A stretch of DNA of 62,174 nucleotides from an uncultured Eubacteriales bacterium. GTDB lineage: Bacteria > Bacillota > Clostridia > Christensenellales > UBA1242. A model generated the notes under the pieces. It worked only from the letters and a program-made list of their open reading frames with translations, was not told the origin of the DNA and did not search any database. The stretch spans positions 8,077-70,250 of the forward strand of contig CAPRTS010000006.1 of assembly GCA_948695535.1 (NCBI GenBank). The letters run 5' to 3'. Both the position numbers and the translations under genes were made by a program. Positions 50,967 through 59,626 of the stretch are shown here, piece after piece (the first letter of the stretch is position 1; every line of letters begins with the position of its first letter).

Positions 50967-51614
50967 ATGTCAGCAACTACCATCAACCAAACCAAAAAAT
51001 TGCCACGACGCACCAAAGTTACTAACACCGCCAACTCAACGCCGGCCGACTTTACGCCGCGCATAGTGGTCATCGAAGGCCCCAGTGGCGCCGGTAAGGA
51101 CACGATCGTTAAGGAACTGATTAACCGCTACCCGGATCGCTTTGCTAAGTTAGTGTCCGTGGCTACCCGCGCGATGCGGCCGTACGAAAGCGAAGGCAAC
51201 CCGTACCACTTTGTGGACAACGCAACCTTTGACCAAATGGTGGCCAGCGGTGACATCTTTGAATTTACCGTACGCCACGGTGAAAAACGCGGTATGAGTG
51301 AAAAGTACATTACCGACTTGTTTGCGCAACACAAAATCCCGTTGAAAGACTGCGACCTTGTCGGGGTACGCGCATTAAAAAGTCGTTTTAACCACGTGAC
51401 TACGATTTTTATTACCGCCGACAAAGCCGAAATTGCCCGCCGTTTACACGGTCGCGGTGATGATCCGGCGGACATTACCCGGCGCTTGGCTGATTATGAC
51501 CGTTGCGTACTGGACGCGCCGTATTACGACCACGTAATTAACAACGAAAACCTGCAAAAAACAATCGACAAAATTCTGGCCATTATTTATAATGATAATT
51601 ATGGAAAGCAATAA
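50967..51614 (+). CDS. gmk: Guanylate kinase with N-terminal extension
   Basis: The kinase domain starts near residue 31 with VVIEGPSGAGKDTIVKELI; note Asp where most Gmk have GKGT/GKST. Then come SVATRAMRPYESEGNPYHFV, the GMP-binding region, and a lid (RRLHGRGDDPADITRRL). It converts GMP to GDP. The first 30 residues are an extra polar extension of unknown role. A GGGGG Shine-Dalgarno site precedes the ATG. Its 3' end contains the pyk promoter. Confidence 0.9.
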   Translation: MSATTINQTKKLPRRTKVTNTANSTPADFTPRIVVIEGPSGAGKDTIVKELINRYPDRFAKLVSVATRAMRPYESEGNPYHFVDNATFDQMVASGDIFEFTVRHGEKRGMSEKYITDLFAQHKIPLKDCDLVGVRALKSRFNHVTTIFITADKAEIARRLHGRGDDPADITRRLADYDRCVLDAPYYDHVINNENLQKTIDKILAIIYNDNYGKQ

Positions 51615-52626
51615 TCAAAAAGAAATCAAAGTTATTTGCACCATCGGGCCGGCCAGTGAAAACCCCGCGGTGCTAAAAGGATTGGCGGATGCCGGCATGA
51701 ACATTGCCCGTTGCAATTTCAGCCACGGCAGTCATGAAGAACACGGCCGTAAATTTGCGATGGTTCGCGAAATGAATAAAAAATACGGTACCGACGTGAA
51801 AATCATGTTGGATACCAAAGGCCCCGACATTCGTTTGGGTGATTTCAAAAACGGCGAAGTGACCGTTAGACCGGGCGACTTGTTCTCGCTGTACTGTACC
51901 GATAAAATGGGTGACCAAAAAGGGGTATCCGTATCACACCGTGAATTGTATAAATACGTTAAACCCGGTGACACCGTGTTAATTTGCAACGGCCTAATTG
52001 TTACCAAAGTGCAAGAAGTTAAAACCGCGGACAAAGAAATTGTAGTGAAGGTAGAAGTAGGTGGTAAAATGTCCAACCACAAGAGCATGGCGGTGCCTGG
52101 CGTCGATGTGCATTTGGAATTCTTACGTCCGGCCGATATTGAAGATTTGAAGTTCGGTATGGAACAAAAAGTGGACATGATTGCGGCTTCGTTTGTTAAT
52201 AAAGCCCAAGACATTGCCGACATGCGTAAAATTGTGGGCAATACCCCGATTATCGCAAAAATTGAAAGTGTGCAAGGCGTCGCCAATTTGGACGAAATTA
52301 TTGCGGCGGCTGACGGTATTATGGTGGCGCGTGGTGATTTGGGGGTTGAATACCCGTTAGAAAAATTGCCGACAGTGCAAAAACAAATTATTAAAAAATG
52401 TAATGCGGCGAATAAGTTCGTGGTCGTGGCCACCGAAATGATGCTAAACATGATGCAAAAGCCCCGCCCCAGCCGTGCGGAAACCACCGACGTGGCCAAC
52501 GCGGTTTACGACGGAACCGACTGTGTGATGACTTCGGAAGAAACCGCGATGGGTGCCTTCCCGGTCTTGACCATCCAAACAATGAAGAAAATTGCCAACG
52601 AAGCCTGGGCGCAAAAAAATCAATAA
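51601..52626 (+). CDS. pyk: Pyruvate kinase lacking the C-terminal domain
   Basis: The catalytic A and B domains are complete: VICTIGPASENPAVLKGLAD, ARCNFSHGSHEEH, MLDTKGPDIRLG, IAKIESVQGVANLDEII, GIMVARGDLGVEYPLEKLP and MMQKPRPSRAETTDVANAV. The protein ends at residue 341, just after ETAMGAFPVLTIQTMKKIAN, so the C domain that forms the tetramer interface and binds effectors is absent (usual length 470-585). Active-site residues look intact. TATAAT inside gmk ends 7 nt before ATG 51601, so it is predicted leaderless. Confidence 0.93.
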   Translation: MESNNQKEIKVICTIGPASENPAVLKGLADAGMNIARCNFSHGSHEEHGRKFAMVREMNKKYGTDVKIMLDTKGPDIRLGDFKNGEVTVRPGDLFSLYCTDKMGDQKGVSVSHRELYKYVKPGDTVLICNGLIVTKVQEVKTADKEIVVKVEVGGKMSNHKSMAVPGVDVHLEFLRPADIEDLKFGMEQKVDMIAASFVNKAQDIADMRKIVGNTPIIAKIESVQGVANLDEIIAAADGIMVARGDLGVEYPLEKLPTVQKQIIKKCNAANKFVVVATEMMLNMMQKPRPSRAETTDVANAVYDGTDCVMTSEETAMGAFPVLTIQTMKKIANEAWAQKNQ

Positions 52627-52689
52627 ACGCCCAACCATCGTGGGCGCTGTATAACCAAGGTAGGGCCCGACCCATAATAATGCAAAAAG

Positions 52690-52714
52690 CACCGCCCCGC
52701 GCGGTGTTTTTTGT
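52690..52714. terminator. Bidirectional terminator between pyk and degV
   Basis: CACCGC and GCGGTG pair around CCCGC, with TTTTTTG on plus and, on minus, CTTTTTGC. A second inverted repeat (CGCCCA/TGGGCG, about 52627-52645) lies nearer to pyk. Confidence 0.9.
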
Positions 52715-52766
52715 TGGGTAATTTTAAGGTGGTACTTAGCCGTTAGTCGTAACGCCCGTCAAGTTA

Positions 52767-53648
52767 TCAGTCACGACGGGTAAACGCGACGCCAACCACG
52801 CGCGGGCCGGCATTGGCGGCTACGGCCGCCCCAATTTGGTATTCGCCGTCGGGTTCGTAACCTAGCGCCGCCACCATGGCTTGGCGAATTTCGGCCAAGC
52901 AGGTTTGGTCACTGCCGTAAATCAATTCGTACGGCGTATTGGGTGCCATTTCTTGGCAACTCATTTGGGCAACGGTTTTTACTAACTTGCGTTCGCCCAA
53001 ACACTTGGCGCCGGTCACAATCGCGTTGTCGGCAATCTTCATGACCGGTTTAATGTTTAATACCGAACCGACAAAGGCCACCGCGGTGGGAATACGTCCC
53101 GATTTCGCTGCGTATTTCAAATCGTAAATGCCAAAATAAATTTGGCGACGGGGTAAAATGTCGGTTAAGTACGCCAAAATTTCGGCCAATTGCGCACCGT
53201 TTTTTAAACGTTTGGCCGCTTCCACCACGGGGGCGCCGTAAAACGCGTTATAACCAATGCCGTCAAAATTGTGCACGTGGAAAGTGTCCTTAAATTCCGG
53301 GTGCTCTTGGTAGAACATGGCCACTGCTTGCACCGAGTTAGCGTAGGTCGCCGAGCCTTTGCTGTTGATTAAAACCAAGACTAAGTCGGTGACGCCGGCC
53401 TGGGCTTCGCGTAGGTAAATTTCGGTAAATTCAAACGGGGTAATTTGCGCGGTCTTGGGAATTTCGTCGTGTTGCGCCATTAACGCGAAAAATTGTTCAT
53501 TATTAAAGTCCACCCGGCTGGTGTATTCGTGATCACCCAAGGTTACCTTAAACGGCAAAATGGCAATGTCGTATTGTTTTTCGTCCGCAACGCTGATATC
53601 ACTGGCGGAGTCAGTCATAATTTTAATTTTCTGTTCCATAAACCTCAC
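52767..53648 (-). CDS. degV: DegV-family fatty-acid-binding protein
   Basis: The start KIMTDSASDISVADEKQYDI and the later segments KTAQITPFEFTEIYLREAQ, LINSKGSATYANSVQ and KYAAKSGRIPTAVAFVGSVL are typical of DegV/FakB proteins, which bind a fatty acid and present it to a kinase. The length is normal. A GTGAGG sequence lies immediately before ATG 53639; the start could be there or at the GTG at 53648. Confidence 0.93.
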   Translation of the reverse strand: MRFMEQKIKIMTDSASDISVADEKQYDIAILPFKVTLGDHEYTSRVDFNNEQFFALMAQHDEIPKTAQITPFEFTEIYLREAQAGVTDLVLVLINSKGSATYANSVQAVAMFYQEHPEFKDTFHVHNFDGIGYNAFYGAPVVEAAKRLKNGAQLAEILAYLTDILPRRQIYFGIYDLKYAAKSGRIPTAVAFVGSVLNIKPVMKIADNAIVTGAKCLGERKLVKTVAQMSCQEMAPNTPYELIYGSDQTCLAEIRQAMVAALGYEPDGEYQIGAAVAANAGPRVVGVAFTRRD

Positions 53649-53708
53649 TTTGTTGGGGATAATAAATATTGTAAGGTATCCTTACCCACAGCGTCAAACA
53701 AAACGTGC

Positions 53709-54671
53709 TTATTTTTCGCGGGTGTTGGTCAATAACGTCACTGCTTGGCGTAAAACGTGCAGGCGCTCGCCTAAGTTTAAGTGGCGTAACTTGGCACGGG
53801 ACAACAGTAAACGGGCGGGGGTTAAATTTTGGTGACGCAGCAGTTGCTTTTTACCAAGCAGTGTCTGTTCGGTAACGTTGATAGCGTTAGGCTGGATAAA
53901 CAGTTGGCATTTTTGGCGATTAGCAGCGGACAAGTCGCTGGTTGCTAATTCGTCCAGCAAGGGGTACGCCAGGGTTAAACGCCGTAAATTATTGTACGCC
54001 AAAGTGCCACTAACTTGGTCGGTTAAACGTACTTCTCCATCGGGGCTGGCCAAGATTAACTGGGTCAAGGCGTTCGTTGCCGCCGTCCGGAAGTTACGGA
54101 AATATTTTTTATCACCGGGAAGTTGTAAAGTTTTGGCCAAGTTTTCTTGGTACAAATAGTGTAAATCGGTTAAATGGGACGGCCAATGGCCTAACTGACG
54201 TTCGTGGTCAATGTACTTTTGGGCAAAATAATTGGTTAAGTAATTGGCCGCTACCGTCGCCAGCACGTGCGTGGTCGTGTCAACCGGGCGGCGGGTTGTG
54301 GACGCAGTATTCATCACAATTAACGGGGCGTGGTCAAAAAAATGCGCCAAAGTTTGGTTCGGTTTAGTGTGCCAGTCGTGAAAAGCATAAGTAGGTAATA
54401 AACGGTCACCCCGATAAACAAAACCTAACGCGGGGTCATGATGCAGGGCGTCCGCGCGGTTTTGCCACTCCGCCGCCAGTAACGGTAAGTCGTCAAAGAC
54501 TAAGTTCCGGGCGGTTACTGTTCGTTGTCGGCCGTAAATACTGTTCACTAAACTTTCCGCCGCGTATTGCAGTTCACGGGCAGTAATAGCCGGTTCGCCA
54601 CCGTTACGTAATTTGTGGGCGGTATATTGGGACAAAAATTCTACCGCTAAATCATCTTCGCGTCGCAACAT
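53709..54671 (-). CDS. Hypothetical protein, 320 aa, REK C-terminal tag
   Basis: Soluble, helical, histidine- and arginine-rich; no known domain seen. It ends LLTNTREK, one of the shared REx C-termini. It follows the 74-residue TM protein by 17 bp in the same direction. Together with the next four genes upstream it forms a minus-strand run of unknowns. Confidence 0.7.
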   Translation of the reverse strand: MLRREDDLAVEFLSQYTAHKLRNGGEPAITARELQYAAESLVNSIYGRQRTVTARNLVFDDLPLLAAEWQNRADALHHDPALGFVYRGDRLLPTYAFHDWHTKPNQTLAHFFDHAPLIVMNTASTTRRPVDTTTHVLATVAANYLTNYFAQKYIDHERQLGHWPSHLTDLHYLYQENLAKTLQLPGDKKYFRNFRTAATNALTQLILASPDGEVRLTDQVSGTLAYNNLRRLTLAYPLLDELATSDLSAANRQKCQLFIQPNAINVTEQTLLGKKQLLRHQNLTPARLLLSRAKLRHLNLGERLHVLRQAVTLLTNTREK

Positions 54672-54688
54672 ACTGGTCGCCTAACCTT

Positions 54689-54913
54689 TTAACGTTCCGC
54701 GGTAGCGTCAACGGTGGTTTCAACCGCTGGGGCATCGTTACCAAACAGTGGTTCGATTACCCCCACTTGGCAAGTTTTAATGGCAAAGGCGGCGCCGGCG
54801 GCAACTAAGCCCGCGGTCAACACTACGCCCATATCGTTGCGGTGTTCGTCGCTCCAATTTCTAATGTGGCGGCAACCATTAACAAAACGGTCAAGCAATT
54901 TACTTTTTTTCAT
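54689..54913 (-). CDS. Small single-TM protein, 74 aa
   Basis: A basic N-terminus (KKSKLLDRFVNGCRHIRNWS) is followed by one hydrophobic helix (GVVLTAGLVAAGAAFAIKTC) and a polar tail ending VDATAER, a weaker variant of the shared C-terminus. An AAAGGAG site precedes the ATG. Confidence 0.65.
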   Translation of the reverse strand: MKKSKLLDRFVNGCRHIRNWSDEHRNDMGVVLTAGLVAAGAAFAIKTCQVGVIEPLFGNDAPAVETTVDATAER

Positions 54914-54998
54914 AGTTACAATCTCCTTTATACGTTTATTTACACTATAAAATAATTACGTCGTAAAAGCAAGCCTTACCACCAAAAAAGTTAAATTT

Positions 54999-55196
54999 TT
55001 AACGTTCGCGCGGGTGGTCGTGGTGGTTGGGTAAAGGGTTAACCCGACCTAAGTCAAGCAGTACGCTGTCATCACCACTGTTAAGGCCAATGCTTTTATG
55101 CGCGTCGATAAAGTGGTTGTTTCGGCGTAAAGCTTTTTCCCAGTGTTTTAATTGGTGACGCGTAAACCAATGGTACAGAAAATGATGGCGTTTCAT
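54999..55196 (-). CDS. Small basic protein, 65 aa, RER C-terminal tag
   Basis: Rich in His, Arg and Trp (starts MKRHHFLYHWFTRHQLKHWE), ending NHHDHPRER. The start overlaps the end of the 235-residue gene by 4 bp, so they are coupled. Unrecognised. Confidence 0.6.
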   Translation of the reverse strand: MKRHHFLYHWFTRHQLKHWEKALRRNNHFIDAHKSIGLNSGDDSVLLDLGRVNPLPNHHDHPRER

Positions 55197-55900
55197 CGTT
55201 GTCCCCGCAGGGCTTGGGCGTTGGCCAGCGAGCGGTTAATTTGTTCACTGATACTGTGGGCGGTTGGTAAAGTAATAATTTCGGCGTCACGTTGGTCAAC
55301 TGCGGTAGTGCCCGTTGTTGGGTAAAGCGGGTAGTAAGCCCCGTGCAATAAAGTCTGTACCGTTTTTTCCGGCCCCCATTTGGCCAAGTTACGTAACTGG
55401 TTAGTAATTTGTTTAGTTAACGTTTGCGGTTCGCGGAAGTAAGGTGTAATCAGCAATTGCGGTTGCCCAGCAGTAACTTTGGCCGGTACGAAAGTAAATT
55501 GGCACGCCGCCATGGTTAATAACGTTACCAAGCGTTGGTGGTAATCTTGGCTGACGGTGGGTTGTAAAATTTGTTCGGGGGACAAACCAAACGCCTTGAA
55601 CGAAGCGGCACGTACCAAGTCGTTAACGTGTTCGCGAAACTTGGCGGCGTCTAAACACGGTTTTTTCAGCACATTGGCCGCCGCTTCTAAGTACAGCAAA
55701 AAGTCGCTGTGCTCCAGTGGTTGCAGGTTGATGCGTTGAGCGTCAACCCAGTCGTTTTCAAACAACTGGTGCCAACGCAGTGCGGCGTAAGTTAATTGTT
55801 CGGTAGCGAATTTAACTTCGTCGGGTGTAGTCCCGTCCCCCGTAGCCAAAACTTGTTGTGCCATGGCGGGCGAATCCAAATAAGTGCTTAAAAAACTCAT
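55193..55900 (-). CDS. Hypothetical protein, 235 aa
   Basis: Soluble and helical, unrecognised. The central part (FREHVNDLVRAASFKAFGLS) and C-terminus (LANAQALRGQR) lack obvious motifs. TACCAT ends 5 nt before the ATG, consistent with a leaderless start. It is followed by the small basic protein. Confidence 0.65.
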   Translation of the reverse strand: MSFLSTYLDSPAMAQQVLATGDGTTPDEVKFATEQLTYAALRWHQLFENDWVDAQRINLQPLEHSDFLLYLEAAANVLKKPCLDAAKFREHVNDLVRAASFKAFGLSPEQILQPTVSQDYHQRLVTLLTMAACQFTFVPAKVTAGQPQLLITPYFREPQTLTKQITNQLRNLAKWGPEKTVQTLLHGAYYPLYPTTGTTAVDQRDAEIITLPTAHSISEQINRSLANAQALRGQR

Positions 55901-55947
55901 ACCTTATGGTAACAAAATAATCGGTTTTTGCCAAGTTTTAATTGTGC

Positions 55948-56268
55948 TTAAAGTTCACGGTCGGGAGTACTGCGTTGTGGTGCGGACGTAATTTGGTCTT
56001 GGGTGGTGACTAGGTCGGCAACCAAGTCCACCAACTCGGGTTGGATGCGACTGACCGCCAGTGTCGATTTAATCACACTGGGTTCGTAGCCGGCACGGAC
56101 TAACCCAGCAATCAAGCGTTTTTGGTAATGTTGACAACCGGCCTTAAAAAATACGGATTCGCGTACGTAAGCGGTGACGATGGGTAACGGCAAAGTTTGA
56201 CCACTGGCTTGTAATTGGCGGTACAGTTCCCCGACCAACCACGGCAAATCGTTAGTGCGCAAAGCCAC
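55948..56268 (-). CDS. Hypothetical protein, 106 aa, REL C-terminal tag
   Basis: Helical; the segment YQKRLIAGLVRAGYEPSVIK resembles RecX-like or helix-rich regulators, but not convincingly. It starts with GTG at 56268, 8 nt after the stop of the 54-residue ORF, and ends QRSTPDREL. Confidence 0.6.
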   Translation of the reverse strand: MALRTNDLPWLVGELYRQLQASGQTLPLPIVTAYVRESVFFKAGCQHYQKRLIAGLVRAGYEPSVIKSTLAVSRIQPELVDLVADLVTTQDQITSAPQRSTPDREL

Positions 56269-56276
56269 TGCGTCGT

Positions 56277-56441
56277 TTAGCGTGGCAGGATTGGGGAAAA
56301 ACCGTTGGCCACTACTTCATCAATTTGCCGTTGTTGTTCGGGCGTAATGGCCAAAGGGTGCTCGGTTGACAAATGTTGCAACTCTACGTCGCGGTCGTGC
56401 TTGATGGGCAAACGAAAATTGGGAAATTGTTGTAATTTCAT
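56277..56441 (-). CDS. Small protein, 54 aa
   Basis: A short frame starting MKLQQFPNFRLPIKHDRDVE, with EHPLAITPEQQRQIDEVV in the middle. TATATT ends 6 nt before the ATG, again a leaderless arrangement. It heads the operon with the 106-residue protein (8 nt apart), which supports its being real. Unrecognised. Confidence 0.6.
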   Translation of the reverse strand: MKLQQFPNFRLPIKHDRDVELQHLSTEHPLAITPEQQRQIDEVVANGFSPILPR

Positions 56442-56489
56442 TTAACTAATATACTTGGTTTGTTGCCGTTTGACAAGGGGTAACCATGA

Positions 56490-56981
56490 TTAAGCCAGTG
56501 TTTTACCGAATAAAGCCAACACCGCGTTAACAATACACAAAATCCCGACAATAATGCAAATAATGTCGCCAATCGCGAACGGCGCAATACACAAAATAAT
56601 GCCGACCACAATTAACAAAATGATACTGATGAAAGTGGTCGTGTCGCGACGGTGTTGTTGCACATAGTTAACCAAGTCAAGCACGCCTTTAATCGCCAGC
56701 AAAATCCCAAAGATGATAATAACCCAGGTAGTAATCGTCCAGCCGCAAACAATAATGACGATGCCAATTAAGGCTTCGACCACGCCCCGGGTTAAAGTGC
56801 GACTGTGGTGCACGAAGTACCGTACACAGTCGTAAATACCCAGCGCCAAAAACAGTACGCCGACAATCGTCATCAGCACGTTCAACATGCCCATACGCAA
56901 AACGATCAGCAGTACGCCAATAACGCCGTACAGTACGGCGGTAATGATATTTTGGTCGTTTAATTTTACTTTGGTCATCAC
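56490..56981 (-). CDS. HdeD/DUF308-type membrane protein
   Basis: 163 residues with six hydrophobic helices in three repeated pairs (IGVLLIVLRMGMLNVLMTIV, GIVIIVCGWTITTWVIIIFG, VGIILCIAPFAIGDIICIIV), the topology of HdeD/DUF308 proteins. In enterobacteria HdeD is linked to acid resistance; the role here is unknown. TAAATT lies 6 nt before the ATG. Confidence 0.8.
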   Translation of the reverse strand: MMTKVKLNDQNIITAVLYGVIGVLLIVLRMGMLNVLMTIVGVLFLALGIYDCVRYFVHHSRTLTRGVVEALIGIVIIVCGWTITTWVIIIFGILLAIKGVLDLVNYVQQHRRDTTTFISIILLIVVGIILCIAPFAIGDIICIIVGILCIVNAVLALFGKTLA

Positions 56982-57026
56982 GATAATTTACGCCACGGCG
57001 CGCCCTTTGTCAAACAAGTTGTTGGC

Positions 57027-57866
57027 TTAGCGTTCGTGGTCGGGGGCAATAATTTGGCGCGTAGCCAACGGGTCTTGCGGATCCGCCAATTCTGTCACCA
57101 CTTGGTACGAACGCAACGCCATGCCCCCCTGTTTGGCTAAGTGCGACAAATACGTACAACCATGGTCGGCAATCGTGCAGGTAGACAACTTGGTCTGGGG
57201 GAAGTGTTTAACGTTGAAACTGGTTTCACCGGCTTGGCGTTGGTAGTTACTGGTGGTATAGGCCGCAAAGTTCGCCAGGTCGTGCCACGTGCCTTGGTAG
57301 TTAAACGCGTGGTGTGCCACCAGCAACCATTGGTCGCTTTGGCGGCCGTGGGGGGTTGCGCAACTGCACGCCACCCGTTTAAGGCAATTATCCGCGGGTA
57401 AAAGCAATTCGATGTGGGCATGACGGTCAAAGCAACCCGGTGCTAACTTTACCGCATAGTCGTTGGGCACTGCTACCTGTAAATTGTCGTAACCGGCAAA
57501 GCAACCTTGGGCCACGGTCATCCCGCCGTTAGCGTAGTTTTGTAACCATTCGTCACTGCTCATCGCGTCACGCACGGGGTTGGCGACGGGGCTGGGTGCA
57601 TGGTCGGCGGTAAAAGTACCCGCTTGTTCCGCTTGGGCAGCCAACATGTCGGCGTGGTTAATCACCCACGGGTCGTCGCGCAAATTCAGGCGCGGCAACT
57701 CAATCATTTCGTGGCTGAACGCCGGATAAGTGTGAAATTGGACTACGGTGTGGCCTTGGACACTGAACCCATATAACGGGTTACCGTCAATGTCTTTGGC
57801 GAGATAAATTTCTTCAAAGTTAGGACTAACCTTAACTGCTTTTGGGGAGGTATGAATTTGTTCCAT
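57027..57866 (-). CDS. LRR_5-like paralogue A of a three-gene tandem family, HER tag
   Basis: First of three homologous genes (with 57936-58739 and 58789-59556). All share an N-terminal unit with YGF/YGY (DGNPLYGFSV), a central BspA/LRR_5-like pair, GGMTVAQGCFAGYDNLQVAV followed by PNDYAVKLAPGCFDRHAHIE, and a late LSTCTI segment. No signal peptide, so likely cytoplasmic. TATAAT ends 5 nt before ATG 57866, so a leaderless mRNA is predicted. The C-terminus is IIAPDHER. Function unknown. Confidence 0.75.
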   Translation of the reverse strand: MEQIHTSPKAVKVSPNFEEIYLAKDIDGNPLYGFSVQGHTVVQFHTYPAFSHEMIELPRLNLRDDPWVINHADMLAAQAEQAGTFTADHAPSPVANPVRDAMSSDEWLQNYANGGMTVAQGCFAGYDNLQVAVPNDYAVKLAPGCFDRHAHIELLLPADNCLKRVACSCATPHGRQSDQWLLVAHHAFNYQGTWHDLANFAAYTTSNYQRQAGETSFNVKHFPQTKLSTCTIADHGCTYLSHLAKQGGMALRSYQVVTELADPQDPLATRQIIAPDHER

Positions 57867-57935
57867 AAGCAATTATAACACAAGGTACTTACCGAACGCA
57901 ATACCCCCGGTGCGAAACCCCGCAGCGGCGACTGC

Positions 57936-58739
57936 TTAACGCTCGCGGTCGGGGTGTAAATGGTTCGCCACTTGGGTGTTGATCGCGTGTAAATCTTCGT
58001 GCTGGCGTACCCACGTGTTGGCTAGGTCGGTTAAATGCTGACGGCCTTGCGACCAAGTTTTTGCCCACGAAGCCGGAATCAAGCAGGTAGATAACTTGTG
58101 ACGTTCTTGCGGGTGGTCAATGGTTAAATGGTACGGCAACATTGCCGTGTCGCAGTCACTGACGCGGTAGCCGTGGTGGTTATCCGTGCCGTGGAAGGCA
58201 AAACCTTGGTGCGCCAGTAACGTCCAACTGTCCCGCGTAACCAAACTACCCCTTTGGTGAGTGTGGTTAACCCGTTTCACCGTGACGGCAGACGCGGTGA
58301 CCAAAGTGACGTCCGCGTTGGCGTCAAAACAACCGTCAGCCAGTTGCACCGCATAATCACCGGGCACCAGCAAACGTAATTTAGTTTGTCCTTGGAAACA
58401 ACCAGTGGCAATGGTTACGCCGCCCTGCGCATAGTCCGCCAAGGTGTCTTCCAAGCCCGTGGTTAACGGTGCTAAGCGTGGTTGGTTCGCCAAACGTTCT
58501 TGGTGGGCTTGTTGGTTAGTCAGCATACTTTCGTGGTGCGTGGTCAAGGGTACGGGCGCGTACGGTACTTCCCAAATGGGCAATTCGATACTGGTTAACG
58601 GGCGGTTGGTCAGTTGGCGAAACTTAGTCAGGGTGCGGGTCTTGGCGTCAAAGTCGTAACCGTATTCCGGCAACCCGTATTCGTCAAATTTTAAATAAAT
58701 TTCGGCACTGCATTGTAAATTAGAGTTAGTTGTGTTCAT
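57936..58739 (-). CDS. LRR_5-like paralogue B, RER tag
   Basis: 267 residues. N-terminal IYLKFDEYGLPEYGYDFD, core GGVTIATGCFQGQTKLRLLV then PGDYAVQLADGCFDANADVT, and LSTCLIPASW. TATAAT (58746-58751) ends 6 nt before the ATG. The C-terminus HLHPDRER is the best example of the shared tag. Each paralogue has its own promoter, so expression can differ. Confidence 0.75.
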   Translation of the reverse strand: MNTTNSNLQCSAEIYLKFDEYGLPEYGYDFDAKTRTLTKFRQLTNRPLTSIELPIWEVPYAPVPLTTHHESMLTNQQAHQERLANQPRLAPLTTGLEDTLADYAQGGVTIATGCFQGQTKLRLLVPGDYAVQLADGCFDANADVTLVTASAVTVKRVNHTHQRGSLVTRDSWTLLAHQGFAFHGTDNHHGYRVSDCDTAMLPYHLTIDHPQERHKLSTCLIPASWAKTWSQGRQHLTDLANTWVRQHEDLHAINTQVANHLHPDRER

Positions 58740-58788
58740 ACGGATATTATACTACACCGCCCGCCGCAATGGCAATACCCCCCGCTGG

Positions 58789-59556
58789 TTATAACGTTTT
58801 GCCGTCGTCCGCCGGGGTGATGGGTAGGTAACCTTGGGGTGCGGTTGTGGGTCGGTGGTAGGGGTGCAACTTAAAATTGGCGTAGACCGGCATTACCGTG
58901 CACGTGGTTAACTTTGGCGCGGGCGCCAGGCTGAACTGGCAACGGGCGTCGTTGGCGCGGAAATCGCGGACAAAGTAACTTTCGTGGCTACCTTCGTGGG
59001 CGTAATTAAAATCATAGTGACAAAGTAACGTCCAATTTTCGTGGGCGTAATCACAACCGGTGTCAAAGGTACGGCTGACTTGTTTCAAGGTCATGTCGGG
59101 CGCAGTCACTAATTCCACCTTAGCGTCGTCGTCAAAACAACCCCAATCTAACAGCACCGAATAATCACCCGGCACGACCAGTTGCAGTTCTTTTTGGCCG
59201 GCAAAACACCCGTCGGCAATCTTTATGCCGCCTTGGGCGTAATCGGCCAGTACTTGTTCAGCGAAAGTGCGGTCGATGCTGTCGGTAGCAGATTTGGGCG
59301 TCGCGTAAACTTGTAACGCGGCCAACATGGCTTGGTTGTCCACTTTCACGGGTGATTTTGCCAAATCCCAAACCGGCAACTCGATGCGTTTCACGGGCGC
59401 CAATAAATCGGCCAAGGTCGGGTCGTCGTGCAAGTTATAATAGCGTTTCAGCGTGCGGTGATAAGCGTCGTAAGTAAACCCGTATTGGGGTTGTCCGTCC
59501 TTAGTAAATTTGATAAACAGGTCGCCACAACGGCGTAAATTACTTGGTTGTTGCAT
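58789..59556 (-). CDS. LRR_5-like paralogue C
   Basis: 255 residues from ATG 59556, which I choose because TATAAT (59563-59568) ends 6 nt before it; the open frame continues upstream into tRNA-Leu and cannot all be coding. N-terminal LFIKFTKDGQPQYGFTYD, core GGIKIADGCFAGQKELQLVV then PGDYSVLLDWGCFDDDAKVE, and LTTCTVMPVY. It lacks the RE tag (ends PADDGKTL). Confidence 0.75.
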   Translation of the reverse strand: MQQPSNLRRCGDLFIKFTKDGQPQYGFTYDAYHRTLKRYYNLHDDPTLADLLAPVKRIELPVWDLAKSPVKVDNQAMLAALQVYATPKSATDSIDRTFAEQVLADYAQGGIKIADGCFAGQKELQLVVPGDYSVLLDWGCFDDDAKVELVTAPDMTLKQVSRTFDTGCDYAHENWTLLCHYDFNYAHEGSHESYFVRDFRANDARCQFSLAPAPKLTTCTVMPVYANFKLHPYHRPTTAPQGYLPITPADDGKTL

Positions 59557-59600
59557 AATGTCATTATACGCGGTGCCACGGTAAAAAGCAACCTTATCCA

Positions 59601-59626
59601 TAAAAACGCAGTGCCCCAACACTGCG
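59601..59626 (-). terminator. Rho-independent terminator of tRNA-Leu
   Basis: On minus, CGCAGTG and CACTGCG pair around TTGGGG and are followed by TTTTTATGG. It is the last of the hairpins behind tRNA-Leu. Confidence 0.8.
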
